A DNA stretch of 64,000 nt from Verpa conica (Eukaryota > Ascomycota > Pezizomycetes > Pezizales > Morchellaceae): contig JAUFSD010000014.1 in the NCBI GenBank assembly GCA_033030425.1, positions 1,116,001 through 1,180,000 on the forward strand, in the 5' to 3' direction. A model generated the notes under the pieces. The model was not told the origin of the DNA. It searched no databases and was given only the letters and a program-made list of their open reading frames with translations. A program made the translations under genes and the position numbers. Below, one piece after another: positions 45,171 through 57,150 of the stretch; within the stretch, counting starts at the first letter, position 1, and every line of letters begins with the position of its first letter.

Positions 45171-46131
45171 TATGTTTTCTTCTCTCAACAGGACCTGCTA
45201 TACATTTACTAGTAAACGCTATAGGAGTAAGCACCCCTATTTCTACTAATATCTAAGATGATAGTATCTTAGGAGAACACACTAGGTTGGGTGGGTCATA
45301 GCCGTTGCGTACATCTGGTTACGGATCCGTATCTTTTGGAACGTTTCGCCTTAGCACTTTTTACACCCAAATCTAGAGTAAGTCTATAACTTTACCGTGG
45401 CTAGTGGCCTAAGTATCGCGTCGATCATCTGTTAAAATCCTGGGACATGTTTAATCTTCGTGAACTTTAATTTCCCGAACTGACTACTCAGGGGGGGCAT
45501 AAGTATCAGAAGTACAAGTCTCGGGGTAGTGAATCCTTACTAAGATGAAGCAAACTACCCCAGGAGTGGTACTAGATTACTAGTAGGGCATGTAAATAAA
45601 AGGCGAGCGAGGTAGGCATCACAAGTATAAGGGGAGTTAACGTGCTAGAAGAAGACAAAAAAGTATAGAAACTCCACTACAATACTAGAACATGACTATG
45701 TACATATGCCCCTATTCCCTAGGGCTTATTTCTTTACCCTCAACAAAAATATATCCTGTAACAAATTTCCAAATACCCTGTCAATAAAAAGTCAATTCCG
45801 TGGTACCATCCCTATAATCCTGAACCCTGCCGTAGCTCTTTCACTACTTTTAGTACTCAATCAGTAGTAACCTGAAACCCTTCCCATTGTCTGATCTGCC
45901 AATTGGCCGTGGGCGACTATCTTTCAAAGAGGAAGTAATTTGTTCCTTTTTAATAACATATAAGATAGTTAAGAGAACACCCAAAACTCAAGGATATAAC
46001 CAGCTAACTCCATAAAGCCACTTTGTCCTACAATAGTATGAATACCTTGTTAATAAGAGAATATGAGTCGAGGGGAGAAAGGAGGAACCTAAGGTGAATA
46101 TACAATTTCCAAGGACCCAGTACCACCAATT

Positions 46132-46624
46132 TTAACCTTCAGGCCAAGTGAATGTTCTCCCAGGTGAAGCTGGTGATCTCAAGTCCAGTACCCTATGAGG
46201 CAGAGTGGGAATAGAAATTGGATCGAGTTCTAGAGGTATCTGGTCGCCATGATCGCCACCTATGTTGTTGCTGATCATCGTGCTATCATTACGTGGGATT
46301 AACGGTAAGGGCTGAATATGGGTAGCGTTCATCTCAGAATCTTCAGCTGTCTTGTAAGTAGTTTGAAACAATGTTAGATACTTCTTAGTAGGGAAATAAA
46401 TCAAAGGATAGGTGTTTATATGTGCTAATTACCCTTCCTCTGACATTCCTTTGCCAGCAATTTTTTAGGTAGTTGAAGAGAAAATATATGCCCAAGGGAC
46501 CGAAAGCAGATACAAATAGCCCAATAATGGCTATTGTCTGATCCCTAGTCAAACGATTATTCTCATGGCTGCGAGCGTATATTCTAGCTCTGTCTTCATG
46601 ATACAACTCAAAAAGACTAGCCAT
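46132..46624 (-). CDS. Small single-pass membrane protein, locus 9
   Basis: Minus strand. Exon 1 (46624-46433, 64 codons) starts MASLFELYHEDRARIYARSH and runs through NNRLTRDQTIAIIG into the helix (LFVSAFGPLGIYFLFNYL), then KNCWQRNVRGR. Exon 2 (46350-46132) encodes TAEDSEMNATHIQPLPLIPR, then MISNNIGGDHGDQ, LPHRVLDLRSPASP and the ending GRTFTWPEG. The 82-nt intron has a GTAATT donor and an aag acceptor in phase 0; exon 2 opens with TAED, as TASED does in locus 7. Total 136 residues. The aromatic patch of the tail is weakest here (NNIGGDHG instead of NNYxxxYY). The TWP ending is preserved. Confidence 0.58.
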
Positions 46625-46636
46625 AGTCGTTGCCAA

Positions 46637-49600
46637 GTCAATAGGATCGATTGTAAGTAAAACTTAGGGGGTATCGGAGAAGTTGAAAGAGCTCTAAATG
46701 ATCTTTGGACGATCCTGGTGAAGCCGGAACCGGGAAATAGAGTAAAAAGGCTTTGTCAGAGTGGTTTATCAAGGTGTCTAACTGACAATATACAAAAAGA
46801 AAGACTAGTGCATATTATTTATCGGAGCTGTATACTATAGATTTTCTTAGGCGTATTTATGGGCAAAACCGGAACAGCCTTAGTTATAGGCTATGGAAGT
46901 AATGTGGTTTCTAGGACTGAGTTCGCCCTAAAAAAAATAGCTAAAAAAGAAAGGTTAACACTCTAGCCTAATCCATGAATAAAAGATTAATCCCTAAAGA
47001 TCCCTCGTTTTATTCAAAATACCAAGAAAGCCTGCGACACGTCTAGGGGGGGATCGCGTAGCACCGATCTAAAACACTGTTATACTATAGGCATATGCAT
47101 GTACACGCGTAGTACGTACATGCGCCTCACTAAAAGTTAATCATAGCGGCATATATACGTGATGCCGTGATTGAACCCCTGTCTGTTAGAGAGGGGAAGG
47201 GAAGTTGATCGTATTCCCACATGCACTTTAGTTCCTGTTGTGCTTTTAACTTGGATATCATCTCGATCTATCTCATACAAAGAAAAATCCTCCATATATC
47301 AGAGCGGCACACTCGTGTATGTATTCCTAATACCCAGAAACCCGATGAATTTGACCTTAAAACAGCAATAGGGTGACATGAGGTAGAAATTGATGTAATA
47401 AAACTTGCCTCTTACCAACTTTAGTTAATTGCCATATATATAAAAATTGATAGACCTAGCTAGATGGCCAATCCACTTCTTCGCCTTTACCCCATACTAT
47501 AATCATGTTATATTAGCGTGTAGTTAGGATCAATTATTTCTATCGAATATAAAGTTAGATTTTTCTCTAACTGTAAAAAGGTTGTCGCCTAAGTGCCTCT
47601 CTATCTATGTAGTAACTTTGTACCTTCAGCCGTGTAACCATGAACGGCTTCTAGCTAATCCTCTGGGCAAATCCCCAGCCTTGGTAGATGTAGCGAATCA
47701 GTTGTATTGTGTAGGCAGCAAAAGGCAGCAAAGGGCGCACATGCATACATATCATCATATATCCCGTCTCGCAGCCGGCAGATGCATGCATATAAGCCTT
47801 ATCCCACCAATCGCTAGGCTTAGATTCCCCACAAACCGTCAATACCTATTAGCCTGGCGTGAGGCAGAAAAGGCAAATTATGACGTGTAATTATAACTGT
47901 ACTGCTGAAGATGAATCCTGAGACAGCTTTTCATAGGCTTACCACCGGAGTTTTCCTGAGAGCAACAGAGTACCATATTCTCTTGCAAAGGTCAACCCGC
48001 TGCAGCCGGGGTGGGTGCGCGTTAACAGACGCTGGAACAATTAGCAGCCATGGGAATTTATGTTACTAGCTAGGACAAGAAAGATACATGCTTACACTAA
48101 TACAGAGTAAAACTATTTGACTTATTATTTTTTTATGGAAAATTACGCAAAAACGTATATTACCCTCGACTATAGCAGGTCGAATTTTGTATAATATACT
48201 GCGGTATCCGCCATGATCCAATGGGTGGGAGATATCTCGGAAGAGCCCGAGAACCAAAAGCAATATCCTGAACGAAGTGAATAGTTATGGTACGGGGAAA
48301 GCACAAAACGTCCCGCTGCCGGCCGTCCCGGGGTGTACGACGCCCCACTGAGTAAAGACCGCCCCAGGCCTGATTTTTTCTAACTCTGTGGGGACCTATA
48401 ATAGGGGGGCATAGGGTTCTGATGATTGGCCGGAACCAAGATTTCGAGGATCGTTTAGATCACAGTACTTTCCCCCCAAGTCACTGAAACTCATCGTATC
48501 TTCAGGTTACATGTTCATGCGCCCATCTATCACCCTTATGGCCGGAGCCAGTGAGCCAATATACCAAGAAACCTGACCATAGAGTTTATTGCAAGTTCCA
48601 ATCTCTTGGCATAATCACGTGATGCACAGCTGTCGAGTTTCCCACTCTATATCCCTGCAGGAGCCAAAGGAAAAAATATCTCTACTCTCGAATTCTCACA
48701 GAGACCCCGAGTTGCAGGTTTAAGGAGGTCCCAAATGGAAACCGGTTGCGTTGGCATTCGCTCCTTGCCACCGATCTATACTGTGTATGTATTTGAGAAA
48801 TATCACTTCCATCAGGATAATACGCGCACAAACAGTAAGATAAAAGTCCATTCTAATGCAAGAGAAGCAGTGGACTTTTTTTTCTAGCTTCTGTGGCAAC
48901 ATGTTCCAACGCATGTTTCGACATCCCTGGCTGCGCTGGAACGAAATTCTCCAAACACAACGCTCAGCTCTCATCTCCATCGCCAGCAACCACAAACTAG
49001 TATTTTCGAAAGCTTTGTTTGTAGTCGGGGTTATTTAGATGCTTGCATGTGCTTAATGCATATTTTGCCTTGCTGTCTCCGCATTCTTTTTTTCTTTTTT
49101 TGCTGGACCCTACGGTGACGATCGATGTAGAGAATAAGCACATCTTATGGAAGAGTTACTATTGGTGTGGCCACGTGGATAGAGGGGCCATATGTGATGA
49201 AAAAACGACCTACCCGCCACTTCGAGGCCCAGTGGCGGGCCGGAAAACAAATCAATCAGAAGGTCCCAGATCTCCCCGATGAACTAGATCAACCCATTAC
49301 CGGGGCGGTGAACACAGTCATTCGATGAGCGAGGGCAAGTTGTATCAAGAGTTTAAAAGCCGTATAGACTAAGAATAATACGGTAGGCACCCCACAGGTG
49401 AACTTGGGAAGAGTAAGCACTTAAGTTCAGATAACATTATCGTAGGGCAGACGATCTGTGTTATTTGCCAAGTGACCTCTGCGCATGTCCATCAATGCCC
49501 ACGTGATACCTTGCTTCCAGTACTTCATGATAACCCTAACCCAGACCTAGGGCAACCTCCGTTCTTGTCCGCGTAGACATAGCCGGATCTCTATCAAGGT

Positions 49601-51898
49601 TATAAGTGGTCAATCTATCAGCTCTAGTCCTGAGAGTAGCGTCAGTATACTACGATCTTAATACCTAGTGTTTTGCTTTGTTTCACAAGATGTTTTACTA
49701 TTACAGTCCAGGCTAGAACCTCACAGCCGAGACCAACCAGAGCCTTAAGTCGATCTTGACTTCGTTTGCAAGATCGAGCCTTACCAAGCTCATAACCAAC
49801 ATACGTGATTAGACTAGTAGCCCCCCCCTGATGCAATTACAACCACAATACCTCGTATGCCCTATGATTTGTTAGAAAGCCGAGGGACAAATCCGATGAA
49901 ATATATTTCTGTGCACAAGAAATTGGTCATACTTACATATTCTTATCCTGTAAAAAATTAACTCCTAGTCCACACATGCACACCCTAGAAGTGGAATTTT
50001 ACTACCCCTACTATATGGTGTCGCGAGATTCTGATCTGACGAGAAGAACACCTATCTAGGTGAGCTAATTTATGGTCCTCTCGGATCTCAAAATCTAGTA
50101 TTGTTAACCCATCATTGTATCAAGCAGGCGTATATATAGCTCTGATACTCACTGAGTGCTCGTGTTTATACGTAGCAAAACCCCCCACCTATAAGCTAGA
50201 AGACCATCCATCACTGCTGACTATTCTGTTTTTTTGAAGTGAATGCCTGCATATTTAAATGCAGTCCATCCTCGTAACAGATTCCCGTGACATATTAAGA
50301 CAAAGCTGTACGTACGTACGTACAATGACCCCTAGAACAAAACTCATTCCCACCACTAGAACCTGAACTACGTGGCCACTGTAGCAATACCCTGATCATG
50401 GCGGGTAATTTAGTGGGTGAATTGCGAACTCTATTTGAGTAAAATCTTTTGGCCTACCCCACGGGCCCGGCCCTCCTACTATACGTCGCCTTTCCCCCTA
50501 GAATTACGTCATCATATATCACTCGACAGTCCTCAGACATTATATTAGTTTACCTTCAAATACGAGAAGAATATCTGAAATAATCAATGCCATATCTAGA
50601 TACTATCATGTAGCTTAAACTATCAAGAGCAATCAGCTGATTGATCATATATATATTTTTATCCTCCTATATACGAGTTTGATGATTAATAAAAATATCT
50701 ACTATATATTGATATCGTAAGTTTACGTACTAGAACACTAGCTAGAATAATACCTAGTATAATATTTTTACACACCGTGATACAAAATACAGAGGCAAGG
50801 ATCTTCCGGACTAAGGGTGTGTCCGAGTGATATTCTATGATTCAACAACTATTGATAATAATAGCCTTTTCATGGTAGGCGTAGATATTATATAATTCAG
50901 TATGTGCTATATCAATTATTTAAGAAGGAAGTAGAAGAGTTACGTTAAAACCTTAATCTTGATATATTGACGAGAGTGTATCAAGGGCCGGGCCGGGGGG
51001 AACTGTATACGACTAGCTGAAAATCATAACGATGCTAGATCTACTTTACATAACGACTATTCCTAATTTAAATAATGACAATTAATGTTAATGGCCTGGT
51101 CTTGTCGGGAGTGTTCTAGGGCGTGTGGGAGGTCACGCAACAGTAAGAATTACGAGCTACCGTTGAAGTCACTGCGGGCACCAGAACCCAAATGATAAAA
51201 ACGTTAAGCAGACTAATTTGTAGAGTTGTTGGTTATTTTTCTTTCTTTGCTTAGAAGTACCTTAAACATAACCCTCTAGTTTTCTATAGGGTGACAAAGT
51301 TGGTGTTTTTGTGATAATTACCGGCCGCTTAAACAAAGACCGAAAGCACGCCAAGACTCAGAATTACATGTACTTGAGGCTTGTCTATGTATGTATTCTA
51401 TAAATTCTACGGGGTTTAGGGTTAGGTTTATTGAAGTATAAATACTGGGGCTAACTTTGCAATGCCCTCTCCCTCCCATCGCCTTCATCAATCCTCCCCA
51501 CCTTCATCAACCCCACCCTCACTCCTACCCAGCAAACTACTCTCTTGCAAGACTCCTGAAGCTTGACCAAGGTAGTGCAAGCCTTTAGATAAACTACTAC
51601 AATCAGACAACTTGCTCACCATGGCATCTAGGGTGAAAAGATGAGGGGGGGAATCAAAGAAACAACCCCAAGTCCCAAGTACAAAAGCTACAGCAAAATA
51701 AAAATAATGGCAAGATCCTGCTAGCACTTGGATGTTTTCGATTTACTAATGAGTTTGAAATAGATGCAAATCTTGAGATTGAGATAATACATTACGCGTC
51801 TATGGCTGTTCGGGGGGGTGAATGAACTGAAGAAAATTACGGGGCTAGGATAAAAACCCGTACTAGATTCATCTCGCAGGTCGGCGAGGACCTCGTAT
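46637..51898. other. 5-kb intergenic region without recognised genes
   Basis: No supportable gene. Visible structures are (gtac)n at 50308-50324, cgagtgat motifs at 50510-50526 (minus) and 50824-50840 (plus), and a tataaata box-like string at 51437-51444. That box is followed by C/T-rich leader-like DNA and a short frame from about 51462 that stops after ~35 codons. The latter may be the remains of a promoter and first exon. Confidence 0.4.
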
Positions 51899-52490
51899 AT
51901 GGCAATATTCTGGGTCTCCTATTTCTTTCAACAGTCTAGAGAGCATGGAATCAAGACCGATAAACACAAGTCTGATAACAAAGCTATAGATGCACGAATT
52001 AAGAAATTAGAGTCCAGGACCCTTTATATTTCTCATCTTTCAAATATCTATACTACGATCAGAAACCGCTTTTCACCACGTATAAAAGCGATAATCATCA
52101 CGACAGAATGCGGCCTACGGACTAAGCAGCAATTAGTGCAGGTAATGACGAGGCATATGAAGGGATACTAAAAGTGATACAAAGACCTCCAAGATCGAAT
52201 AGAAGAGTGGCTGCTCAAGGCATGTTATGAGGTCAGCCCTGTTATTGAAACTTATGTTCTGCACCTAAATGACTTATAATGTATGAGCAACGGTACTGAC
52301 ATTGTCCGTGGGACGAAAGAATAATCTTATCATTTTCATCGTATACAACGATAAAGGCCTCAAAAATTAGAATTCCGACACTTTATGAAACAGCCAAAGC
52401 ATTCATAGATATTCTCGAAGAGAGCGGGTTCAACCGCGAACTACTACCAGACCATACCTCGTATATTTCTAGATACTATTACCGGTTTTA
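51899..52490 (+). pseudogene. Possible decayed protein-coding relic
   Basis: Three neighbouring stretches in different frames look protein-like rather than random: KSDNKAIDARIKKLESRTLY near 51960-52025, YKDLQDRIEEWLLKACYEVS near 52178-52237, and LYETAKAFIDILEESGFNRE near 52382-52441. Stops and frame changes separate them and no introns join them in phase. The first part is coiled-coil-like (charged heptads). I do not recognise the family; an old broken gene is the best description. Confidence 0.25.
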
Positions 52491-54768
52491 GAGCGAATAT
52501 CACAAGCTTCCCACACATATTTGAAGACGAGGAACTTGGCTAGATTGGTCTTTAAAGTTTCTGAGCTTTTTACTTATATTTAGGGTTACTTTTTAGAGCA
52601 GAGACTAGGATGTAATGAGATGAGAATTCTATGAGCTTTTTCAGCACTTTGGGCTGGCGTTGCATCAGAGAGATGAATAAGGAATGTAGGATGTATGGGT
52701 GCCTTTTCAATGGTACACATTGGTGTCGTTCTGGGAAATGTGTAACTAGCTACATCCCGTAGAACACGATATTGTACACACACCTCGATCGACTTTCCTC
52801 AATTAATACAGATACAGCTAATAGGGTAGACATTAGTCCTCAAGTTGGAGTTAGTAGGCTCTAGAGTCACTAAAAACAATATAGTGCGCCAGTCAATCCA
52901 GCAGAACTGGTATATAGAACCCATAGAACACCATAAGAAAACAAACTAAGTTATCTCATATATTTCGATAGAGCTTTTATGTAGAAGCATGAAGTAGATA
53001 GAGGTAGACTAAGTATCAATTAACTCACTAAGAGTTATTCTCGAGGGCACAATCTCTACTCCGTCTCAGAAGTCTCTGATTAGTACATGTAGCTGATGAG
53101 TGTGTTTTCGGCGACTGAGACGTTTGCGAAGATAGATACGGGCTTGAAGCAGGCCAAAAACCGGAAGTCATTGAGGAGTAAATGGCTTAGGGTGAAATTT
53201 TGTTACTAAGGTAATCTGTGGAAAGGGTAGCGTGGAAAGCTTTGAAGTGACTATTCCTATATATTTTTGCTAGTCCCCAATTGCATATAATACTCTAAGT
53301 GGGTTAGTGATTACATCTGATCTTATTTACACGTCCCGCATCTATAAGAGAAACGCCCATCTTATAGGGTTGACGTACATGAATCTTGAGCAAGGATATG
53401 AGGATACAGACTTCTACGACCCTAGATAAAACGAAAGCTAGCTGTATCAAGGTTATCTCGTCATATACTATCACTCGCATTTTCAATGCCCCCTAAGCCG
53501 ATAATTAAGCTTTTTTATCCCTGAGGAGATCGGTCTTATCTAAGCTTAGATACACAACACCTATCACCAGCTCAAAAAGGCCATGGAGGAGGCCAAACTA
53601 GACTAAAAAGCCTGTAATAATACCCAAAAGAAATAGTAACCCCAATATCAGGTAAATAAATGTACAATGTTATACAAATGCATCCGTAAAAGATAAAGCC
53701 CCATACGTGGAGGACTGTCAAACCGTCCTATTAAGATTATGAAAGGGTGAAATGGAAACCGTCCTTGTTTTTTTACCCAACCGATGATATGCACCAAAAG
53801 AAAAGATGTCCAAAAAGCCTGCGCCAAAAGAAAAGAATTCCCAGCCTGATGTTGACGAAGAAAAGTAATCAAAATAACCGCCTAGGCCTGAAGGAAAAAT
53901 AAATAAAAGGTATAGAACTCCGAATATACCAAATGATTATGACTGATACCGATGAGATATAATATGAAGAATCGAACGAACCAAATACGAGGAGAGAGAG
54001 AAGGACCGATATAATGAATACGAGAATAGATGATAAAAAGTAGATAGGTAAAAAAAAGATCCCAAACATGAGGCAAAATAAGACGCAACAAAGGAATCAC
54101 AATCAACCTCCAGGAATAAGTTTTGTTTTCATACCCATACCCGTAAACGTATCATACCCATACCCATAGCCTGTAACCCGTAATCCGTGCCCCAATCGCT
54201 CAGCCCATATGCCAGCACCAGTCTCAAGTCAATAAATAAAGTCCTGTGTTAAGAAAAACAAAATAATGCACCAACGTTTTGCTCACCCTTCCAGTTCCAA
54301 TGGCGTAGAGAACTGCCAGAGGTATTAACGTAGAGAAAGGTAGAGAATGAGATATAATCATCAAATAGATCCAGAGAAAAACGTAATCATGATAAAAGTC
54401 CTGGAGAAAAGGCAAGGAAAGACAAGGAAAAGCAAGAAAACATTTTCAAAGTAAAAAAAGATGAACACGCACAACCCGATCACGATCCAAAGCAAAATTC
54501 CGACAGACGATGGTAAATGAGAGGAAATCCAAAGGAAATAAATGGTAAAAGAAACAACAGAGCCAACCATCTTCCACCCTTAATCTTTCAAACATAGACA
54601 AGCCTCCGCCACTTGTCTCAAGAAAAAACAAAATAGAAACTTTCTGGTGATTTTTAACTAGCCACACACCACATTAGCCGGCGACACATTCTTCTCCCTC
54701 TTTCCATCCAAAATTCGACATATGATCTGACAGGAAGCATGATGCCGAGTTCGGAAAGGCGTTCGCAT
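52491..54768. other. Intergenic, downstream of PUB1
   Basis: AT-rich with no recognised gene. At 54125-54190 cataccc/gtaaccc-type short repeats occur. From about 53700 the plus strand is A-rich, so the minus-strand frames there encode only hydrophobic Phe/Ile/Leu-rich strings and are composition artefacts. Confidence 0.4.
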
Positions 54769-56412
54769 CTACTGCTGCTGGTATGCCCCAAAGCCGTTGC
54801 TCGCAAAACCACCAACTGAATTGCCGCCCCAACCACCGGGGGTTCCAGCGCCGTTTCCACGTCCGTATCCACCAGCGCTCTGTGGGACACCCCCATAGCC
54901 AGATGCACTCTGAGGTCCCCCAAAGCCCTGCGACTGATCTTGCCATCTACCAGGTGGAGATGGCCCAGCTGGTGACTGAGGACCGTGTCCCTGAATGGCA
55001 TTTGGCCCACCAGCAGAGCCAGGGGGACCTTGAGGAGTCATCGGACCACCATACTGCGGGAAGTAAGCAGAAGGTGTTTGTGGGGGGTATTGAGGAGTGT
55101 TGGGCTGTTGGGGAGAATATCCGTCGTATTGGCCAGTAGGGGGACGATCCTTACCCCACTGGAAATTATATTAGCATTGAAGTAGAGAAAATTCGTTCTA
55201 TCAAAAAAAAGGATGGGAGTTACATACACTACACTTCAGTGGTCTTCCATTAACATTATAACCAGAAAGTTGGCAGATAGCCATCGCAGCATTCTCATGA
55301 CTGTCCATCTTAACGAACGCAAACCCTCTGTCGGCTTGGAATCTAGTCTCAACAACATAGCCAAAGTTCTGAAACAATGGAACTAGGTCGTTTTGGGTTG
55401 TGTAAGGCGTAAGATTACCGACATAAACGGTTGTCTGCCATTGAGGTGTTTGCTGGACAATCATGTCATAGCTTTGGACGCCATGGGTAGGGAAATGATG
55501 GTGACCATATGGAGTAGTTGGGGTCATTCCCATAGCAGCCATGGCAGCTTGCTGAGAAATAGAGGGTTGGCCCTTCTGATTAGCCCAGTTGCAACGAATT
55601 GCACGGGAACCGAGCCATTCGCCATCCATGCTGCTCAAAGCCTTCTCTGCATCAGTACGCTCACGGAAAGCGACGAACCCGTAACCGCGAGAGCGGCCAG
55701 TCTTCATATCCCACATAACACGAGCCTCAGAAACAGAGCCAAAGGCAGAGAAGGCTTGTGTCAGAACCTCATCATTGACCTCGTTAGAGAGATCACCAAC
55801 GAAGATGTGGAAATGGTTAGTAGTGTCTTCCTTGCTGGACTGGTTGGACTGGTACGCCCAGTTGACACGGATTTCCTAATTTTTGTCTGTCAGGTACTTA
55901 TTCATAACCTCAAGAAATTCTGGGTTCATACAGCCTGATGAATTCTTCTTCCATTCAAAGTTGCCATGGCACGCTCGGCCGCACCAGGATCATCGTATTC
56001 AATAAAGCCATAGTTGTACCCCTTACTCTGAGTAGACACAGTTAGACTACAGAGTGACACTTTATCAAAGAAAAATGGAATAGCGGGGTATGTGTACGTT
56101 TTTATCAGGGATGATTTTGACACTCTGGACATGACCGGTGGTCTCAAAAATCTGTTTCAGAATCTCCTCGGTAACGCGAGGGTCCACACCACCAACGTAC
56201 AACGCTCTTTTATTCGGCTCGGGCGCCGCACGGCGGACGAACCCTCCAGCAGAAGTAGGCGAAGTCACACCAGAAACCGACATCGGCGAAGTGATAGCCG
56301 TTGGGATCGGGTTGGTGTTTTGCGGTATAATAACCGGGGGAAGAGGTGGGGGAGGCATATGGCTGGACTGGTTCCCCTGCTGACCAGGAGCATTGTTTTG
56401 GTCTTGAGACAT
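54769..56412 (-). CDS. PUB1: Pub1/TIA-1-type three-RRM RNA-binding protein
   Basis: Four exons on the minus strand: 56412-56098, 56027-55932, 55875-55228 and 55158-54769. The introns are 70, 56 and 69 nt, all phase 0 (donors GTACAC, GTATGA, GTATGT). Product 482 residues. A Pro/Gln-rich N-terminus leads to RRM1 (~70-143: ALYVGG; KGYNYGFIEY, rejoined by splicing), RRM2 (~160-235: HIFVGDLSNEV; SRGYGFVAF) and RRM3 (~285-355: TVYVGNLTPYT; DRGFAFVKM). A Gly/Gln/Pro/Ser-rich tail ends AYQQQ. The linker GEWLGSRAIRCNWANQKG and the WGKDRPP after RRM3 are characteristic of Pub1/TIA-1. The family binds poly(U)/AU-rich mRNA and moves into stress granules; the low-complexity tail fits that. An upstream in-frame Met (56442) would add ten residues and is less likely. 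The gene appears intact. Confidence 0.9.
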
Positions 56413-56639
56413 ATTGAAATGAATTTTGTGGTTGAGAAGCAATATTCCACTTAAAAAATTCTTTTTTTTTTTTTGCGCGTGCTCGTTTAAGACAGCGGAA
56501 GCAAAGAGTTTATTTCCCGTTTCGAGTCGACAAAAAATCGAGGAAAGCCTGAAAGAAAACTCGGCAACGAAGAAAGAACGCTGTCAGAGATCGACCAGAA
56601 GTTCTAGCGATAACGACGAGGATGAGGAAGATACACGCG

Positions 56640-57150
56640 AGAGTTGAAGCGCGCTAAGAGAAGAGAGAGCGAGAGAGATAGAGAGATAGAGAGATAGAGA
56701 GATAGAGAGATAGAAGAAAGATAGAGGAGAAGCGTAGACAATTGGAAAAAAAAGCCGTGAAAACCGAGGAACGCAGACCTATACCACCTCTTCAAGACAC
56801 TAAGAGATGAAAGGGAGGGTGGAACAGGAGCGAAAGGGAAGACGAGAGAAAAACAAAAAGGCAATTTTCCGGTCCAAACGCCTTGAGAGGAAAGGAAGAG
56901 ATGTGAAGAGAAAAGGGAGGATGATGAGAAGATGAGAAGATGAGAAGATGAAGAGGAGGGGAAGGAGAAAAGGAAATGTGATGAAGTGTGGAGAGATGAA
57001 GAAGAAGAGGAGGAGGGGTGTGAGAAAAGAAACAGAGGGTGAGAAGAAAAGCAGTGACCAGGAGAGGAAAAAAAGTGTGTAAAAAAGCCAGAAAACTGCG
57101 AGTAAGCGAAGGGAGGGGGAGGTGAGGCGCTGTGTTGGGTGTGGAACGCA
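56640..57150. repeat. Purine-rich tract with (gatagaga)n and (gatgagaa)n, 5' of PUB1
   Basis: About 500 bases are almost purely G/A on the plus strand, with agagagat iterated about five times at 56672-56715 and agatgaga three times at 56929-56950. On the PUB1 coding strand this is a long C/T-rich leader or promoter, a feature common in fungal housekeeping genes. Confidence 0.6.

Larger units (their letters stand above)
43957..46131. other. Intergenic, membrane-protein loci 8-9
   Basis: Holds a copy of the 24.8-kb fold-back arm (44221-44295) and a dispersed repeat (45024-45170). The open frame at 44024-44320 crosses the repeat copy and is not credible as a gene. Confidence 0.4.

Noticed and set aside
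48856..49038. 60-codon plus-strand frame
   Set aside because: No motif, not similar to the membrane-protein family, overlapped by an equally open antisense frame.
53648..54667. Several overlapping hydrophobic minus-strand frames
   Set aside because: The plus strand is A-rich here, so the minus strand reads as Phe/Leu/Ile/Ser; frames have no conserved motif.
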